A stretch of 64,000 bases of DNA from Pontibacter fetidus (lineage in GTDB: Bacteria; Bacteroidota; Bacteroidia; Cytophagales; Hymenobacteraceae): NCBI RefSeq assembly GCF_010119545.1, contig NZ_JAAEAA010000016.1:55037-119036 (forward strand), read 5' to 3'. Under the pieces are notes generated by a model. It had not been told where the DNA came from and ran no database searches. It was given only the letters and a program-made list of their open reading frames with translations. The translations under genes were made by a program, and so were the position numbers. This document shows, piece after piece, positions 24,735-32,983 of this stretch (the first letter of the stretch is position 1; every line of letters starts with the position of its first letter).

Positions 24735-24771
24735 AAAAAAAGCTCCGGCTAACTATAGCCGGAGCTTTTTT
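24735..24771 (-). terminator. Intrinsic terminator of the purN-purH unit
   Basis: GCTCCGGCTA (24742-24751) and TAGCCGGAGC (24756-24765) form a 10-bp stem with a 4-nt loop, extended by A/T tracts on both sides. It lies 20 nt past the purH stop. Confidence 0.8.
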
Positions 24772-24791
24772 ATACTTAAAGTATAATTCTA

Positions 24792-26315
24792 TTAATGCTT
24801 AAAGTGACGAACACCAGTCATGACCATGGCCATATTATGTGCATCGCAATAGTCGATTGAGTCCTGGTCTTTGATGGAACCGCCTGGCTGGACTACAGCT
24901 TTAATGCCCGCCTGATCCGCGATTTCTACGCAATCCGGGAAGGGGAAGAAGGCGTCGGAAGCCATTACTGTTTTGCTTACATCAAATCCGAAGCTTTTTG
25001 CTTTCTCGATAGCCTGGCGCAGGGCATCTACTCTGGAAGTTTGCCCAACTCCGCTCGAGAACATCATTTTATCTGTAGCAAAAACGATGGTGTTAGACTT
25101 GGTGTGCTTGCAAACTTTGGCTGCAAAAACCAGCGCTTTCTTTTCTTCGGCAGTTGGTTCGCGTTTGGTAACGGTTTTAAAGTCGGCTTCCGTTTCGGTT
25201 TTAAGGTCTTTATCCTGCTCGATAACACCATTCAGCAATGTTTTAAATTGTTTCTTCGGTAGCTCTACATCATTTTGCTTCAGAAGTATGCGGTTTTTCT
25301 TAGTTTTAAGCAGTTCCAAGACATCGTTATCGAAAGCAGGAGCGATTAGTACCTCAAAGAAAAGCTTGTTCAATTCCTCAGCCGCAGCTAAATCTATAGT
25401 TCTGTTCGCAATGATCACACCACCGAAAGCAGATACCGGGTCAGATGACAGGGCATTAAGATAAGCCTCTTTTATAGTTTCGCCGGTGGCGCAACCGCAG
25501 GCATTGGTGTGTTTAAGTATGGCAACAACCGGTTCTTCAAACTCAGTGGCTAAAGCTACGGCAGCATCCACATCTACCAAGTTGTTATAAGAAAGCTGCT
25601 TGCCATTCAGTTGCTCAAAAAGCTCGTCCAGTTTGCCGTAGAAAGTACCTTTCTGGTGTGGGTTTTCGCCGTAGCGTAAGGGAGTGGCTTCGCGTATACT
25701 TTGTTTAAATGGTTGCTCTTCTGAACCACCGTTCATAAAGTTGAAAATATGCGTATCGTAGTGCGACGAGACATCGAATGCTTTGGCAGCAAAACGCTTA
25801 CGATCTTCTAAATCGGTTGATCCGTTTTTCTCTTGCAGCAACGTTACCACCTCATCATACTGCTCACGCGACGACACAATCAGCACATCTTTAAAATTTT
25901 TAGCAGCAGCACGGATAAGCGAGATGCCACCAATGTCGATCTTTTCGATAATGTCAGCTTCTGATGCGCCCGATGCTACAGTTTCTTCAAATGGGTAAAG
26001 GTCAACTATAACCAGGTCAATTGGCGGGATCTCAAATTTTTCGCGCTCCGAAATATCGCTGTCGTTGTCGCGACGATGAAGTATACCTCCGAAAACTTTC
26101 GGGTGAAGCGTTTTAACACGGCCACCGAAAATAGATGGGTAAGCGGTCAGGTCTTCTACGGCTACAACTTCAGCACCCTGCTCTTCCAGGAAAGCCTGTG
26201 TGCCACCTGTTGAGTAAATCGTTACATTATGTTGTTTCAGAAGCTCTACGAGTGGCTCCAGGCGGTCTTTGTAGTAAACCGAAATAAGCGCTGATTTAAT
26301 TTGAACTGGTTGCAT
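24792..26315 (-). CDS. purH: Bifunctional AICAR transformylase / IMP cyclohydrolase PurH
   Basis: PurH makes the last two steps of IMP synthesis: formyl transfer from 10-formyl-THF to AICAR, then ring closure. The 507-residue length is normal. The N-terminal MGS-like cyclohydrolase domain (1-~190) has YSTGGTQAFLEEQG and GGRVKTLHPKVFGGIL. The transformylase part has the catalytic segment LKHTNACGCA and ends SDAFFPFPDCVEIADQAGIKAVVQPGGSIKDQDSI, a strong family signature. It follows purN by 30 nt, forming a two-gene purine unit closed by the terminator at 24735. Confidence 0.97.
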   Translation of the reverse strand: MQPVQIKSALISVYYKDRLEPLVELLKQHNVTIYSTGGTQAFLEEQGAEVVAVEDLTAYPSIFGGRVKTLHPKVFGGILHRRDNDSDISEREKFEIPPIDLVIVDLYPFEETVASGASEADIIEKIDIGGISLIRAAAKNFKDVLIVSSREQYDEVVTLLQEKNGSTDLEDRKRFAAKAFDVSSHYDTHIFNFMNGGSEEQPFKQSIREATPLRYGENPHQKGTFYGKLDELFEQLNGKQLSYNNLVDVDAAVALATEFEEPVVAILKHTNACGCATGETIKEAYLNALSSDPVSAFGGVIIANRTIDLAAAEELNKLFFEVLIAPAFDNDVLELLKTKKNRILLKQNDVELPKKQFKTLLNGVIEQDKDLKTETEADFKTVTKREPTAEEKKALVFAAKVCKHTKSNTIVFATDKMMFSSGVGQTSRVDALRQAIEKAKSFGFDVSKTVMASDAFFPFPDCVEIADQAGIKAVVQPGGSIKDQDSIDYCDAHNMAMVMTGVRHFKH

Positions 26316-26345
26316 GGGTATGGGGTATGGGTTGATTTTTGATTT

Positions 26346-26939
26346 CTATAGTTCTTCTTTCTTCTGTAGCAGTTTTTCTACTACCTCTGGCAGGTACTTA
26401 TGCTCTAATTGCAGCACGCGCGCGGCCAGTTCTTCCGGGGTATCATCGGGGTGCACAGGGCAATATTCCTGAAGTATAAACTCGCCCTTGTCGTACTCTT
26501 CGTTTACGCGGTGGATGGTTATGCCTGACTGTTCGTCGCCTGCCTGTACTACAGCGGTGTGTACGTTTATGCCGTGCATGCCTTTACCGCCATATTTTGG
26601 TAACAGGGCAGGATGTATGTTAATGATGCTATCCGGGAAAGCCTGCAAAAATTTCTGAGGTACCAGCCATAAAAAGCCAGCCAGCACTATAAGATCCGGG
26701 TTGAAGGATTTTACCTGCTCCAGCACCTTATCGGTACCATAAAACTCATCCCTGGAAAACAAAAGAGCCGGGACGTGGTAGGTCTCGGCTCTTTTTAGGG
26801 CATAGGCTTTCGGGTTGTTAGAGAACAGGGCGGCCACGCGTATCTGTGGGTGGTGCTCAAAGTGCTCGAGCAGGCGCTGCGCATTGCTCCCCGATCCGGA
26901 AGCGAAAATGACTATATTCTTCTTATCTGGTCGTTCCAA
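26346..26939 (-). CDS. purN: Phosphoribosylglycinamide formyltransferase PurN
   Basis: PurN transfers a formyl group from 10-formyl-THF to GAR in purine synthesis. The 197-residue protein shows the substrate loop FASGSGSNAQRLL and the catalytic series N-x-H (INIHPALLPKYGG) and later D in VNEEYDKGEFILQE, with GITIHRV between. The start codon appears to be TTG (no in-frame ATG upstream). The gene is directly upstream of purH, 30 nt apart. Confidence 0.94.
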   Translation of the reverse strand: MERPDKKNIVIFASGSGSNAQRLLEHFEHHPQIRVAALFSNNPKAYALKRAETYHVPALLFSRDEFYGTDKVLEQVKSFNPDLIVLAGFLWLVPQKFLQAFPDSIINIHPALLPKYGGKGMHGINVHTAVVQAGDEQSGITIHRVNEEYDKGEFILQEYCPVHPDDTPEELAARVLQLEHKYLPEVVEKLLQKKEEL

Positions 26940-27024
26940 AAGTATAAACTGCTATTGAAGCTGCAAATATAGCCAGTTTGCTTATAGTTGCCAGTAAGTA
27001 AAAGTATAAATCTGGAATTACGTG

Positions 27025-27789
27025 TTACAGGAACATGCCACCTGAGGCTTCTATACGTTGCGCATTAATCCAGCGGGCATCTTCAGAGCATAGGAAAGCG
27101 ATAATGCCGCCAATATCTTCTGCTTCGCCAACCCTGCCCAAAGCCGTTTGCGATGCCAGGAAGCCCTTTACCTGCGGGTTGTTGCGGATGGCAGCATTGT
27201 TAAAGTCGGTTTCGATAGCGCCCGGAGCCAGCACATTTACCGTTATACCTCTAGGGCCAACCTCTTTTGCCAGGTATTTAGTAAAGGTTTCGATGGCTCC
27301 TTTCATAGACGCATACATGGAGTAACCAGGCACGCAGAAGCGGGTGGTACCAGTTGATAGGTTAATAATGCGGCCACCATCGTTTAGCAGGGGCAGGGAT
27401 TTTTGTGTAAGAAAGTATACGCCTTTAAAGTGCACGTTCATCAGGTTGTCAAAAGCTTCTTCGGTAGCATCTGCAATAGGTATGGTAGCACCTATACCTG
27501 CATTGTTTACCAGGAAATCAAACTTACCCGTTCCCCAATTAGCCTGAAGCGCCTGCGTAACCTGAACTATAAAGCTGTCAAAAGACTTTACATTGGCCAC
27601 ATCCAGTTGCAGCGCTATGGCCTTTTGACCCATTGCTTCTATTTCTGCTACTACTTTGTTGGCTTCGTCTTGTTGGGTATGGTAGGTAAGTATAATGCCA
27701 GTGCCTTTTTCTGCTAACCTTAGCGCTGCATTTTTACCTAATCCGCGGCTGCCGCCTGTTATCAATGCTATTTTCTGAGTTTGTTCCAT
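27025..27789 (-). CDS. Short-chain dehydrogenase/reductase (SDR) family oxidoreductase
   Basis: The 254-residue classical SDR has the cofactor motif TGGSRGLG at 11-18, NNAG at ~95-98, catalytic S145 (INLSTG) and Y159-x-x-x-K163 (YASMK). PGAIETDF after the catalytic helix is typical of 3-oxoacyl-ACP-reductase-like members. Cofactor is probably NADP(H), inferred from the basic residue in GSRGLG. Substrate is not predictable; orphan copies like this usually reduce diverse carbonyls. No operon partner is evident. Confidence 0.88.
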   Translation of the reverse strand: MEQTQKIALITGGSRGLGKNAALRLAEKGTGIILTYHTQQDEANKVVAEIEAMGQKAIALQLDVANVKSFDSFIVQVTQALQANWGTGKFDFLVNNAGIGATIPIADATEEAFDNLMNVHFKGVYFLTQKSLPLLNDGGRIINLSTGTTRFCVPGYSMYASMKGAIETFTKYLAKEVGPRGITVNVLAPGAIETDFNNAAIRNNPQVKGFLASQTALGRVGEAEDIGGIIAFLCSEDARWINAQRIEASGGMFL

Positions 27790-28055
27790 TTCTGATTTGT
27801 TGAAAGTTTACGTTACAAATTTCGGTGGCTTTTGCCTGGGGATTATTCTGCCAGGTTGTTAATTTTTAAAGGTGTGCTCGGCTTTTCCGGCTTCCAGTTC
27901 TAATAGATGTTTTTACAGCTCAGCATAAAATGCAGCGGTAATTTCTTCGGGCCGTGTTTCAGTTTTCCTTTTATCGTCTTTCATAAACGGGCTATAGTTT
28001 GATCTATAGTTTATACTTTCCGAGAGCAATAAACTATAGTTTACATGTAAACGTC
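27790..28055. other. Gap between the SDR and the F420-reductase-like gene
   Basis: No gene, tRNA or repeat is recognised here. It has several CTATAG-type words (28000-28045), and the terminator of the neighbouring gene follows at 28056. Confidence 0.5.
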
Positions 28056-28088
28056 AAAACCTGCGGAAAGTAATCTCCGCAGGTTTTT
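28056..28088 (-). terminator. Intrinsic terminator of the F420-reductase-like gene
   Basis: AAAACCTGCGGA (28056-28067) and TCCGCAGGTTTTT (28076-28088) form a 12-bp stem with an 8-nt loop, 19 nt past the stop at 28108. Confidence 0.8.
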
Positions 28089-28107
28089 CAGGGTTTTCTG
28101 GTAAGAA

Positions 28108-28761
28108 CTAGCGCACGATTTTGAAAGCGAAATATCCGTTTCCGGTTGCCATCCAGGTTCTTAGCCAGATCGGCAACAGCATTTCTGTTCCGCGTGCTGT
28201 GGTAATGTCGCCCAGGTCAATGATGTCGTTCCAGCCGAACTGTTCTAGAATTGCTTTTGCCTCTTCTTTAGCCTCGGCGCTGTTGCCGCTCATAAACATG
28301 GTCGGGTCGCCGCCGCTTTTCTTTGCATCCACCATCACCTCGCAGTTTACGATGTTAAGCGTCTTTACCACATTGGCTTCCGGCAGCAGTTTCTGAATTT
28401 CTTCGCCAAGTGAGTTGGTGTTTGAAAGCTCAGGAATAAGTGATGGCGGCATACCTTTCGAGAAATCAAGCGGGTTGCTGATATCGATGATGGTTTTGCC
28501 GTTAAAGTTCTCTGTGCCGGCCATTTTAAAAACATCCAGCGCGATCTCGCCTTTGGTACAGTTAAAGATGATCTCGCCGAACTTAGCTGCGTCTTCGAAA
28601 GTGCCTGCCGATGCATTTGCGCCATTGGCTTCTGCCCAGGCCAGCGCTTTTTGGTTGGTTGCGCTTCTGCTGCCCATCATTACGTTGTAGCCTAACTGTG
28701 TAAGTTTGGTACCGATGGTATTGCCTACCATTCCTGTTCCTAATACTGCTATATTCTTCAT
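28108..28761 (-). CDS. NAD(P)-binding oxidoreductase, F420H2:NADP reductase-like family
   Basis: The 217-residue protein starts with a Rossmann motif (AVLGTGMVGNTIG, residues ~5-17) and MMGSRS, whose R/S after strand 2 suggests NADPH. Later segments (IIFNCTKGEI, TIIDISNPLDF, NVVKTLNIVNC) follow the NADPH-dependent F420 reductase (NPD) family, where Bacteroidota members are mostly uncharacterised and F420 itself is not expected. It is divergent from an HxlR regulator with an operator-like palindrome between, so this is the probable target of that regulator. Confidence 0.85.
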   Translation of the reverse strand: MKNIAVLGTGMVGNTIGTKLTQLGYNVMMGSRSATNQKALAWAEANGANASAGTFEDAAKFGEIIFNCTKGEIALDVFKMAGTENFNGKTIIDISNPLDFSKGMPPSLIPELSNTNSLGEEIQKLLPEANVVKTLNIVNCEVMVDAKKSGGDPTMFMSGNSAEAKEEAKAILEQFGWNDIIDLGDITTARGTEMLLPIWLRTWMATGNGYFAFKIVR

Positions 28762-28819
28762 AACTCGTTGTTTTATAGTTACTATATAAATTACAGTAGC
28801 AAACTTAAGTATAGTTGTT

Positions 28820-28850
28820 TATCTTTGCAATAACTGTCAAACCTGACAGT
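28820..28850 (+). promoter_or_regulatory. Promoter -7 element and operator palindrome between the oxidoreductase and hxlR-type gene
   Basis: TATCTTTG (28820-28827) fits the -7 consensus on the plus strand. Six bases later comes ACTGTCA-AACC-TGACAGT (28833-28850), a perfect 7-bp inverted repeat at the expected transcription start. HxlR/YodB-type regulators bind such dyads. The position predicts autorepression and control of the divergent gene. Confidence 0.6.
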
Positions 28851-28878
28851 ATCAACTTTCTTTTAAGTTTTTAGCAAG

Positions 28879-29247
28879 ATGATCATACAGGATAAGGAAT
28901 ATGTGTTTGAGATAGGCGATAAAACCTACCATTGCGCCATGGACGTGACGATGAATTACATTGGCGGGAAGTGGAAAACGGTGGTGCTGTGGTATCTTAG
29001 AAATAAGACTATGCGCTTCGGAGAACTGAAAAAGCAGATACCGGACATTACCGAGAAAATGCTGAGCCTGCAGTTAAAAGCCCTGGAAGAAGATGGATTG
29101 GTAAAAAGAGAGGTGTACCCGGAAGTGCCGCTTCGTGTAGAATATTCGCTGACAGAGTTTGGTAAATCGTTGGTGCCCGTGCTGGATGCAATTGCCAAGT
29201 GGGGTAGAAGCCTGGGCGAAACGCAAGGTAAGCTGAAGCAGGTTTAA
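28879..29247 (+). CDS. HxlR-family winged-helix transcriptional regulator
   Basis: The 122-residue regulator carries the HxlR signature: a cysteine before the first helix (TYHCAMDVTMNYIGGKWKTVVLWYL), then RFGELKKQIPDITEKMLSLQLKALEEDGLVKREVYPEVPLRVEYSLTEFGKSL. In YodB/HypR relatives the N-terminal Cys senses quinones or oxidants, and one Cys is kept here (residue ~19). It is divergent from the F420-reductase-like oxidoreductase, a classic arrangement for an electrophile-responsive pair. The inducer is unknown. Confidence 0.92.
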   Translation: MIIQDKEYVFEIGDKTYHCAMDVTMNYIGGKWKTVVLWYLRNKTMRFGELKKQIPDITEKMLSLQLKALEEDGLVKREVYPEVPLRVEYSLTEFGKSLVPVLDAIAKWGRSLGETQGKLKQV

Positions 29248-29275
29248 AGCGTGCCTCCTTTAGCAAAACTATAGT

Positions 29276-30100
29276 TTACCTCCAGTATTTTTCAATAGCC
29301 ACGGCAACACCATCTTCTATACTTGGCAGGGTAATCTCGTTGGCTATAGCTTTTACCTCATCGCGGGCGTTGCACACGGCTATACCCATGCCCACAGCCT
29401 GTAGCATATCTATGTCGTTATAGTTGTCGCCGAAAGCCATTACTTCCTGCATACCAATATCAAAACGTTCGTTCAGCAAAAGCTCCAGGGCAGTGGCTTT
29501 AGAGATGGCACGTGGGGCAATCTCCAGGTAAGTATCTTTAGAGCGGTAAGCATGTACCTGGTCAGCAAAGTTTTTGGTCAGTTCCTGTTGCAAGGCATCA
29601 ATCTCATTGGCAGGGCCCATACACATTACCTTATGCGCTCCGGCTCCGGACTGGTGCCAGTCCTGAAGTATTGGTTGAAGGGCAGTTATTTTAGGGGATA
29701 CTTTTGTGTTACGCGCTTCGCGGTCAGCCCAGTAATCGTTGGCAGGCGCATACCAGTTGTCCTGTTCGTAGAGGCTTACATGTATAGCAGTATTTTCCGT
29801 AAAATCGTGTATTATCTGGCAAACAGGTGCCGGAATCTGAACCGAGTCCAGTTGCAGGGTCTGTGCACTATCACCTTCAAAATAAATAACATACCCACCG
29901 TTAAAGCAGATAAGCGGATGATGCATAATATTCAGTTCCTGCTGCAGGTGGCGCATGGCGCTCGGCATGCGCGACGAGGCCAATATGACCGGTACCGTTT
30001 TATCTAAACTTTTGATCGTGTCTATAGTTCGTTGCGAGAGCTGGCGGTCTTTGTTCAGTAAGGTGCCGTCTATGTCGGTGCAGATTGCGCGGAATTTCAT
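29276..30100 (-). CDS. Cof-type HAD-superfamily phosphatase
   Basis: The start is placed at ATG 30100 (MKFRAICTDIDGTLL), giving 274 residues. An upstream in-frame ATG at 30133 adds 11 residues with no family match. HAD motif I is DIDGTLLNKD, motif II is VILASSRM, motif III is an inner Lys (ISKATAL), and motif IV is GDNYNDIDML. The large C2 cap between ~80 and ~190 defines the Cof/YbiV subgroup, which dephosphorylates sugar phosphates, FMN or PLP depending on the member. It converges with hxlR, 28 nt apart. Confidence 0.88.
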   Translation of the reverse strand: MKFRAICTDIDGTLLNKDRQLSQRTIDTIKSLDKTVPVILASSRMPSAMRHLQQELNIMHHPLICFNGGYVIYFEGDSAQTLQLDSVQIPAPVCQIIHDFTENTAIHVSLYEQDNWYAPANDYWADREARNTKVSPKITALQPILQDWHQSGAGAHKVMCMGPANEIDALQQELTKNFADQVHAYRSKDTYLEIAPRAISKATALELLLNERFDIGMQEVMAFGDNYNDIDMLQAVGMGIAVCNARDEVKAIANEITLPSIEDGVAVAIEKYWR

Positions 30101-30221
30101 ATCGAGGTAAATGTTACTTCTAAAGAAGTGCAAGTTACAAGCAAAGGTTCCGAATTGCTAACTATGGCCTGCTCCTGTGCAGTTTTAATTTAGATTTACT
30201 ATAGTTTGGGCAGGTAAATAA

Positions 30222-30260
30222 AATAAGCCTGCAACCAGTGTTATAGTTGCAGGCTTAATG
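30222..30260 (-). terminator. Terminator downstream of the Lys/Glu-rich secreted protein gene
   Basis: TAAGCCTGCAAC (30224-30235) pairs with GTTGCAGGCTTA (30246-30257) over 12 bp with a 10-nt loop. It lies 20 nt past the stop at 30280. Confidence 0.65.
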
Positions 30261-30279
30261 TATAGTTTTTATTGTTGGG

Positions 30280-30882
30280 TTACTCTACCGTAACTATAGT
30301 TTTGGCAGCATTTACTTTTTCTTCCAGCACTTGCACTGCTTTTTCAGCACGCTCTATACGGGCTTTTTTCTCGTTATATCCGGCGTCCGTCAGCTTTTTG
30401 TCTTTTTTATCTTTTTCCAGAGCCTCCTTCGCGCGCGCAATCTTTTCTTTTGATTCTTTTACCTTTTTATCGCCATCTTCAACGGCTTTGCCCAGGTTCT
30501 CTTTGCGTTCTTCGGCGGTTAACTGTGCCTGTGCGGCCCTGGCCTGGCCAAACTCACGGCCACTCAGTTCGCCTTTGTTTTTGCCGTAAGCATTGCCATT
30601 ATTTTCTTTTTCGGGTTTGCGGTGTTCTGTAGCAGCGTTTTTGTGGTCTTTTTGCGCTCCTTTAGCTTTTGCTTCTTCTCTTTTGCTCTCCACAACATCT
30701 TTTATGCTGCTAGGCTTATGGCGACGCTCGCGCGCTTCTTCCGATTTTCCTTTCTGCTGCTCGGTTGTTTCCTGCTCTTCTTTTTTAGCATGGCCTTTGC
30801 CTTGTGCATAAACTACGGATGTAGCTAAAACAGACAAACCAAGTACAAATGCTACTCCTATCGTTCTGGTTACCTTTCTCAT
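30280..30882 (-). CDS. Secreted Lys/Glu-rich coiled-coil protein of unknown function (200 aa)
   Basis: A signal peptide (RTIGVAFVLGLSVLATSVVYAQG) is followed by ~175 residues dominated by K, E, A and R without cysteines or hydrophobic core. The segments ~120-195 (EERKENLGKAVEDGDKKVKESKEKIARAKEAL...KARIERAEKAVQVLEEKVNAAK) are a strong coiled-coil or single alpha-helix. It is probably periplasmic. No domain is recognised. Together with the small lipoprotein 11 nt upstream it may form a unit. Confidence 0.65.
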   Translation of the reverse strand: MRKVTRTIGVAFVLGLSVLATSVVYAQGKGHAKKEEQETTEQQKGKSEEARERRHKPSSIKDVVESKREEAKAKGAQKDHKNAATEHRKPEKENNGNAYGKNKGELSGREFGQARAAQAQLTAEERKENLGKAVEDGDKKVKESKEKIARAKEALEKDKKDKKLTDAGYNEKKARIERAEKAVQVLEEKVNAAKTIVTVE

Positions 30883-30893
30883 GTCGGTATAAA

Positions 30894-31103
30894 TTAGATC
30901 TCGTTTAACAATGAATCCACTTCCGCTGATGCTTTCTCGATCTCCACAGTCGTATTGTCTACCTCAGTAGCCGATACAGAATCTGTTGGGGTGGTGGTTT
31001 CTTCGGTAACTATAGTTTCAGTTTCTGTGTGCGTTTCAGCTGTTTCGCCGCAGGCAGTGGCCATTAAAGCCAGCGTAGCCATTACAAAAAAGTGTTTTCT
31101 CAT
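30894..31103 (-). CDS. Small Thr/Glu-rich lipoprotein (69 aa)
   Basis: The start is set at ATG 31103 (MRKHFFVMATLALMATACGE), because the upstream extension reads through an AT-rich leader. The lipobox-like MATAC places the lipidated Cys at residue 18. The mature part is acidic and Thr-rich (THTETETIVTEETTTPTDSVSATEVDNTTVEIE), probably disordered and exposed. Function unknown. It lies 11 nt upstream of the K/E-rich secreted protein gene; the opposite charges of the two products could favour association, which is speculation. Confidence 0.6.
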   Translation of the reverse strand: MRKHFFVMATLALMATACGETAETHTETETIVTEETTTPTDSVSATEVDNTTVEIEKASAEVDSLLNEI

Positions 31104-31193
31104 GTGATAGGTGTTTAGGGAATTTATAATCTGATTCAGGATAATCAGGAGCAGGTAAAGATATACTATTTGCTGTATATAAGGTGCATAAAA

Positions 31194-31231
31194 AAACAAG
31201 TGCAGCCAGCTAAAGCCAACTGCACTTGTTT
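31194..31231 (-). terminator. Terminator after the 240-aa secreted protein gene
   Basis: AAACAAGTGCAG and CTGCACTTGTTT (ending 31231) form a 12-bp stem around a 14-nt loop with A/T tracts, downstream of the stop at 31279. Confidence 0.65.
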
Positions 31232-31278
31232 CAAGTATTAGGTGTAAAGTAGCCTGCTTTTAAGCAGCTAACTATAGT

Positions 31279-32001
31279 TTACAGGCTGGAGGCGTACTGG
31301 AACACCTTTTTAATTTCTTCTTCGTTGTTCAGCGTCAGCTTATTTTCTTTCATGTACTCTTTCAGAGTTTCAGAGTGCGCTGGGAACAGCTTTAGCACAT
31401 TGTTCTTGGTAACTGGCATATACTCGCTCTGGGTACCCAGGTAATAGTACGTTTTGGCCGAGTAAACCAGGCTTTCGTTTGGTTTTAACTTGTTCTGGGT
31501 ATTTCTGAAATCTGTATTGGTAGTGCTTGTCGGCGATACCGTGTTAGATTCCATGCCCATAGCGCCTACATTTTTTACGTTCGAAAGCGTGTATTTTTCC
31601 TTAACAAGCAGTTTTTTGCCTTTCACTTCATCCACCAGTTTCAGTAAATAATTGCTGTCGGTGTCGTAGTAAAAAGTGTCTTTTGCTATAGTTATCATGT
31701 TCACGGTGTACATGTTATCCAGTGCCAGCGTGTCTTTGTCCGGGTTTATAAACTCTACCTCGCCGGTTAGCATGTTATAGTTTAACGTACCTGTGCTGGT
31801 TACCCCCGAAATAAACGTAACCTTACCTTTCTGGAACTCCGGGTAATAATATGCCTGGCTTCTTACAGAAGAGCTTACTTTTCCGTCGGTAGGTTTCATC
31901 TGTATCTTTTCTTTTTTCTGGGCAAAAGTGGTGTTGCCGCACAACAGGAGCAGGCAAAGGGCCGCGCAGCTGGTTTTAAGGAGTGTTTTATAAGTAAGCA
32001 T
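31279..32001 (-). CDS. Secreted protein of unknown function (240 aa)
   Basis: A signal peptide (LLKTSCAALCLLLLCGNTTFAQ) is followed by a soluble domain. The first half is strand-rich (GKVTFISGVTSTGTLNYNMLTGEVEFINPDKDTLALDN), a pattern seen in Bacteroidota secreted proteins of unknown function. The final helix (HSETLKEYMKENKLTLNNEEEIKKVFQYASSL) resembles segments ending many such proteins. No enzyme motif is visible, and no partner gene is close on the same strand. Confidence 0.6.
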   Translation of the reverse strand: MLTYKTLLKTSCAALCLLLLCGNTTFAQKKEKIQMKPTDGKVSSSVRSQAYYYPEFQKGKVTFISGVTSTGTLNYNMLTGEVEFINPDKDTLALDNMYTVNMITIAKDTFYYDTDSNYLLKLVDEVKGKKLLVKEKYTLSNVKNVGAMGMESNTVSPTSTTNTDFRNTQNKLKPNESLVYSAKTYYYLGTQSEYMPVTKNNVLKLFPAHSETLKEYMKENKLTLNNEEEIKKVFQYASSL

Positions 32002-32168
32002 AGCAGGAGTAATTGTGTTTTATACTTGTGGAACGATTAGTGGACAATATTTTTATCTAATATACAAAAATTTATAAAGAAAAGGATATCTGGCAGGTTT
32101 TATTTTTAAATATTGCCCCAACAGGATATTTAACCTGAGATCCGCGCTTTGCTCCACGGCACTTTTTA

Positions 32169-32675
32169 CTAACTGAGCAGCTTGCTTTTCGCTTTTAACG
32201 ACCACGTAAACCGGAACTCTGCCACCTGCGCGCCACTTTCATCCAGGCCAATGCTTGTAGCCGTTATAGTTACTCCTTCGCCGGTAAGTTTAGTATGTTC
32301 GGCAGCTTCCAGTATGCGACGGCCGTCTTCGCACATAAAGGTTATTTTGCCTGTAGCTTTTTTCGTAAAATCAGCGTCCATGTGCACCACCAGCATCGAC
32401 ACGGCGGGGTCGGCTTTATACGTATGCATCATGCACAACACCCCCGTCGAGAGTTCGGCAGCCATGCTCAGACAGGCAAAGTAGATTGAGTTAAACGGGT
32501 TTTTGTTCAGGTATTTGTAAGGTATAGTTACCGTGGCGCGCTCGTTGGTTAAATTGGTAACCCGCAGGTCGGCCATGTAGGCCATGGGCAGTTTGGCCAG
32601 CATAAACAGCCGGAACTTAGCCGGCGACGCCACCAACTGCCTGAACTCTTCTGCACCAGAATTTTTGTTGATCAT
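32169..32675 (-). CDS. DUF4442 / hotdog-fold thioesterase-like protein
   Basis: The 168-residue protein fits DUF4442, a hotdog-fold group related to acyl-CoA thioesterases: KLPMAYMADLRVTNLTNERATVTIPYKYLNKNPFNSIYFACLSMAAELSTGVLC, where the N-P-F-N-S-I-Y-x-A-x-x-x-x-A-E-L helix corresponds to the catalytic hotdog helix. Substrate is unknown; an acyl thioester or lipid is likely. It stands alone on the minus strand. Confidence 0.75.
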   Translation of the reverse strand: MINKNSGAEEFRQLVASPAKFRLFMLAKLPMAYMADLRVTNLTNERATVTIPYKYLNKNPFNSIYFACLSMAAELSTGVLCMMHTYKADPAVSMLVVHMDADFTKKATGKITFMCEDGRRILEAAEHTKLTGEGVTITATSIGLDESGAQVAEFRFTWSLKAKSKLLS

Positions 32676-32983
32676 GTACCTGTCGTTTTGTTGCTGTTTA
32701 TACTCTTATATTCTTATTAAGGTATAACATGCTGGTTTGTATGGCTATAGTTGGCCGTTTTATAGCTCCGGTTATTACACCTATACCTGATAATTTACCT
32801 GGATTTTAAATTTATGGTACTACCGAAAAAGCGTATTTCTATGGTTATGATATAGTTATAGCGCTATATCGAAATTTTTTGCGATTTTTTTCAGCTTTAA
32901 ATTAAAAGTTACGTAAAAACGGGCAAATGCACTTGTGTTCTGCAGGTGTGGCTTTTTATTGATCAAGTTTTTGGGAATACCAT
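32676..32983. other. Divergent gap upstream of the T9SS protein and DUF4442 genes
   Basis: About 300 AT-rich bases between divergent genes must hold both promoters. I find no clear TTG/TAnnTTTG pair and no repeat of the composite family. Confidence 0.5.
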
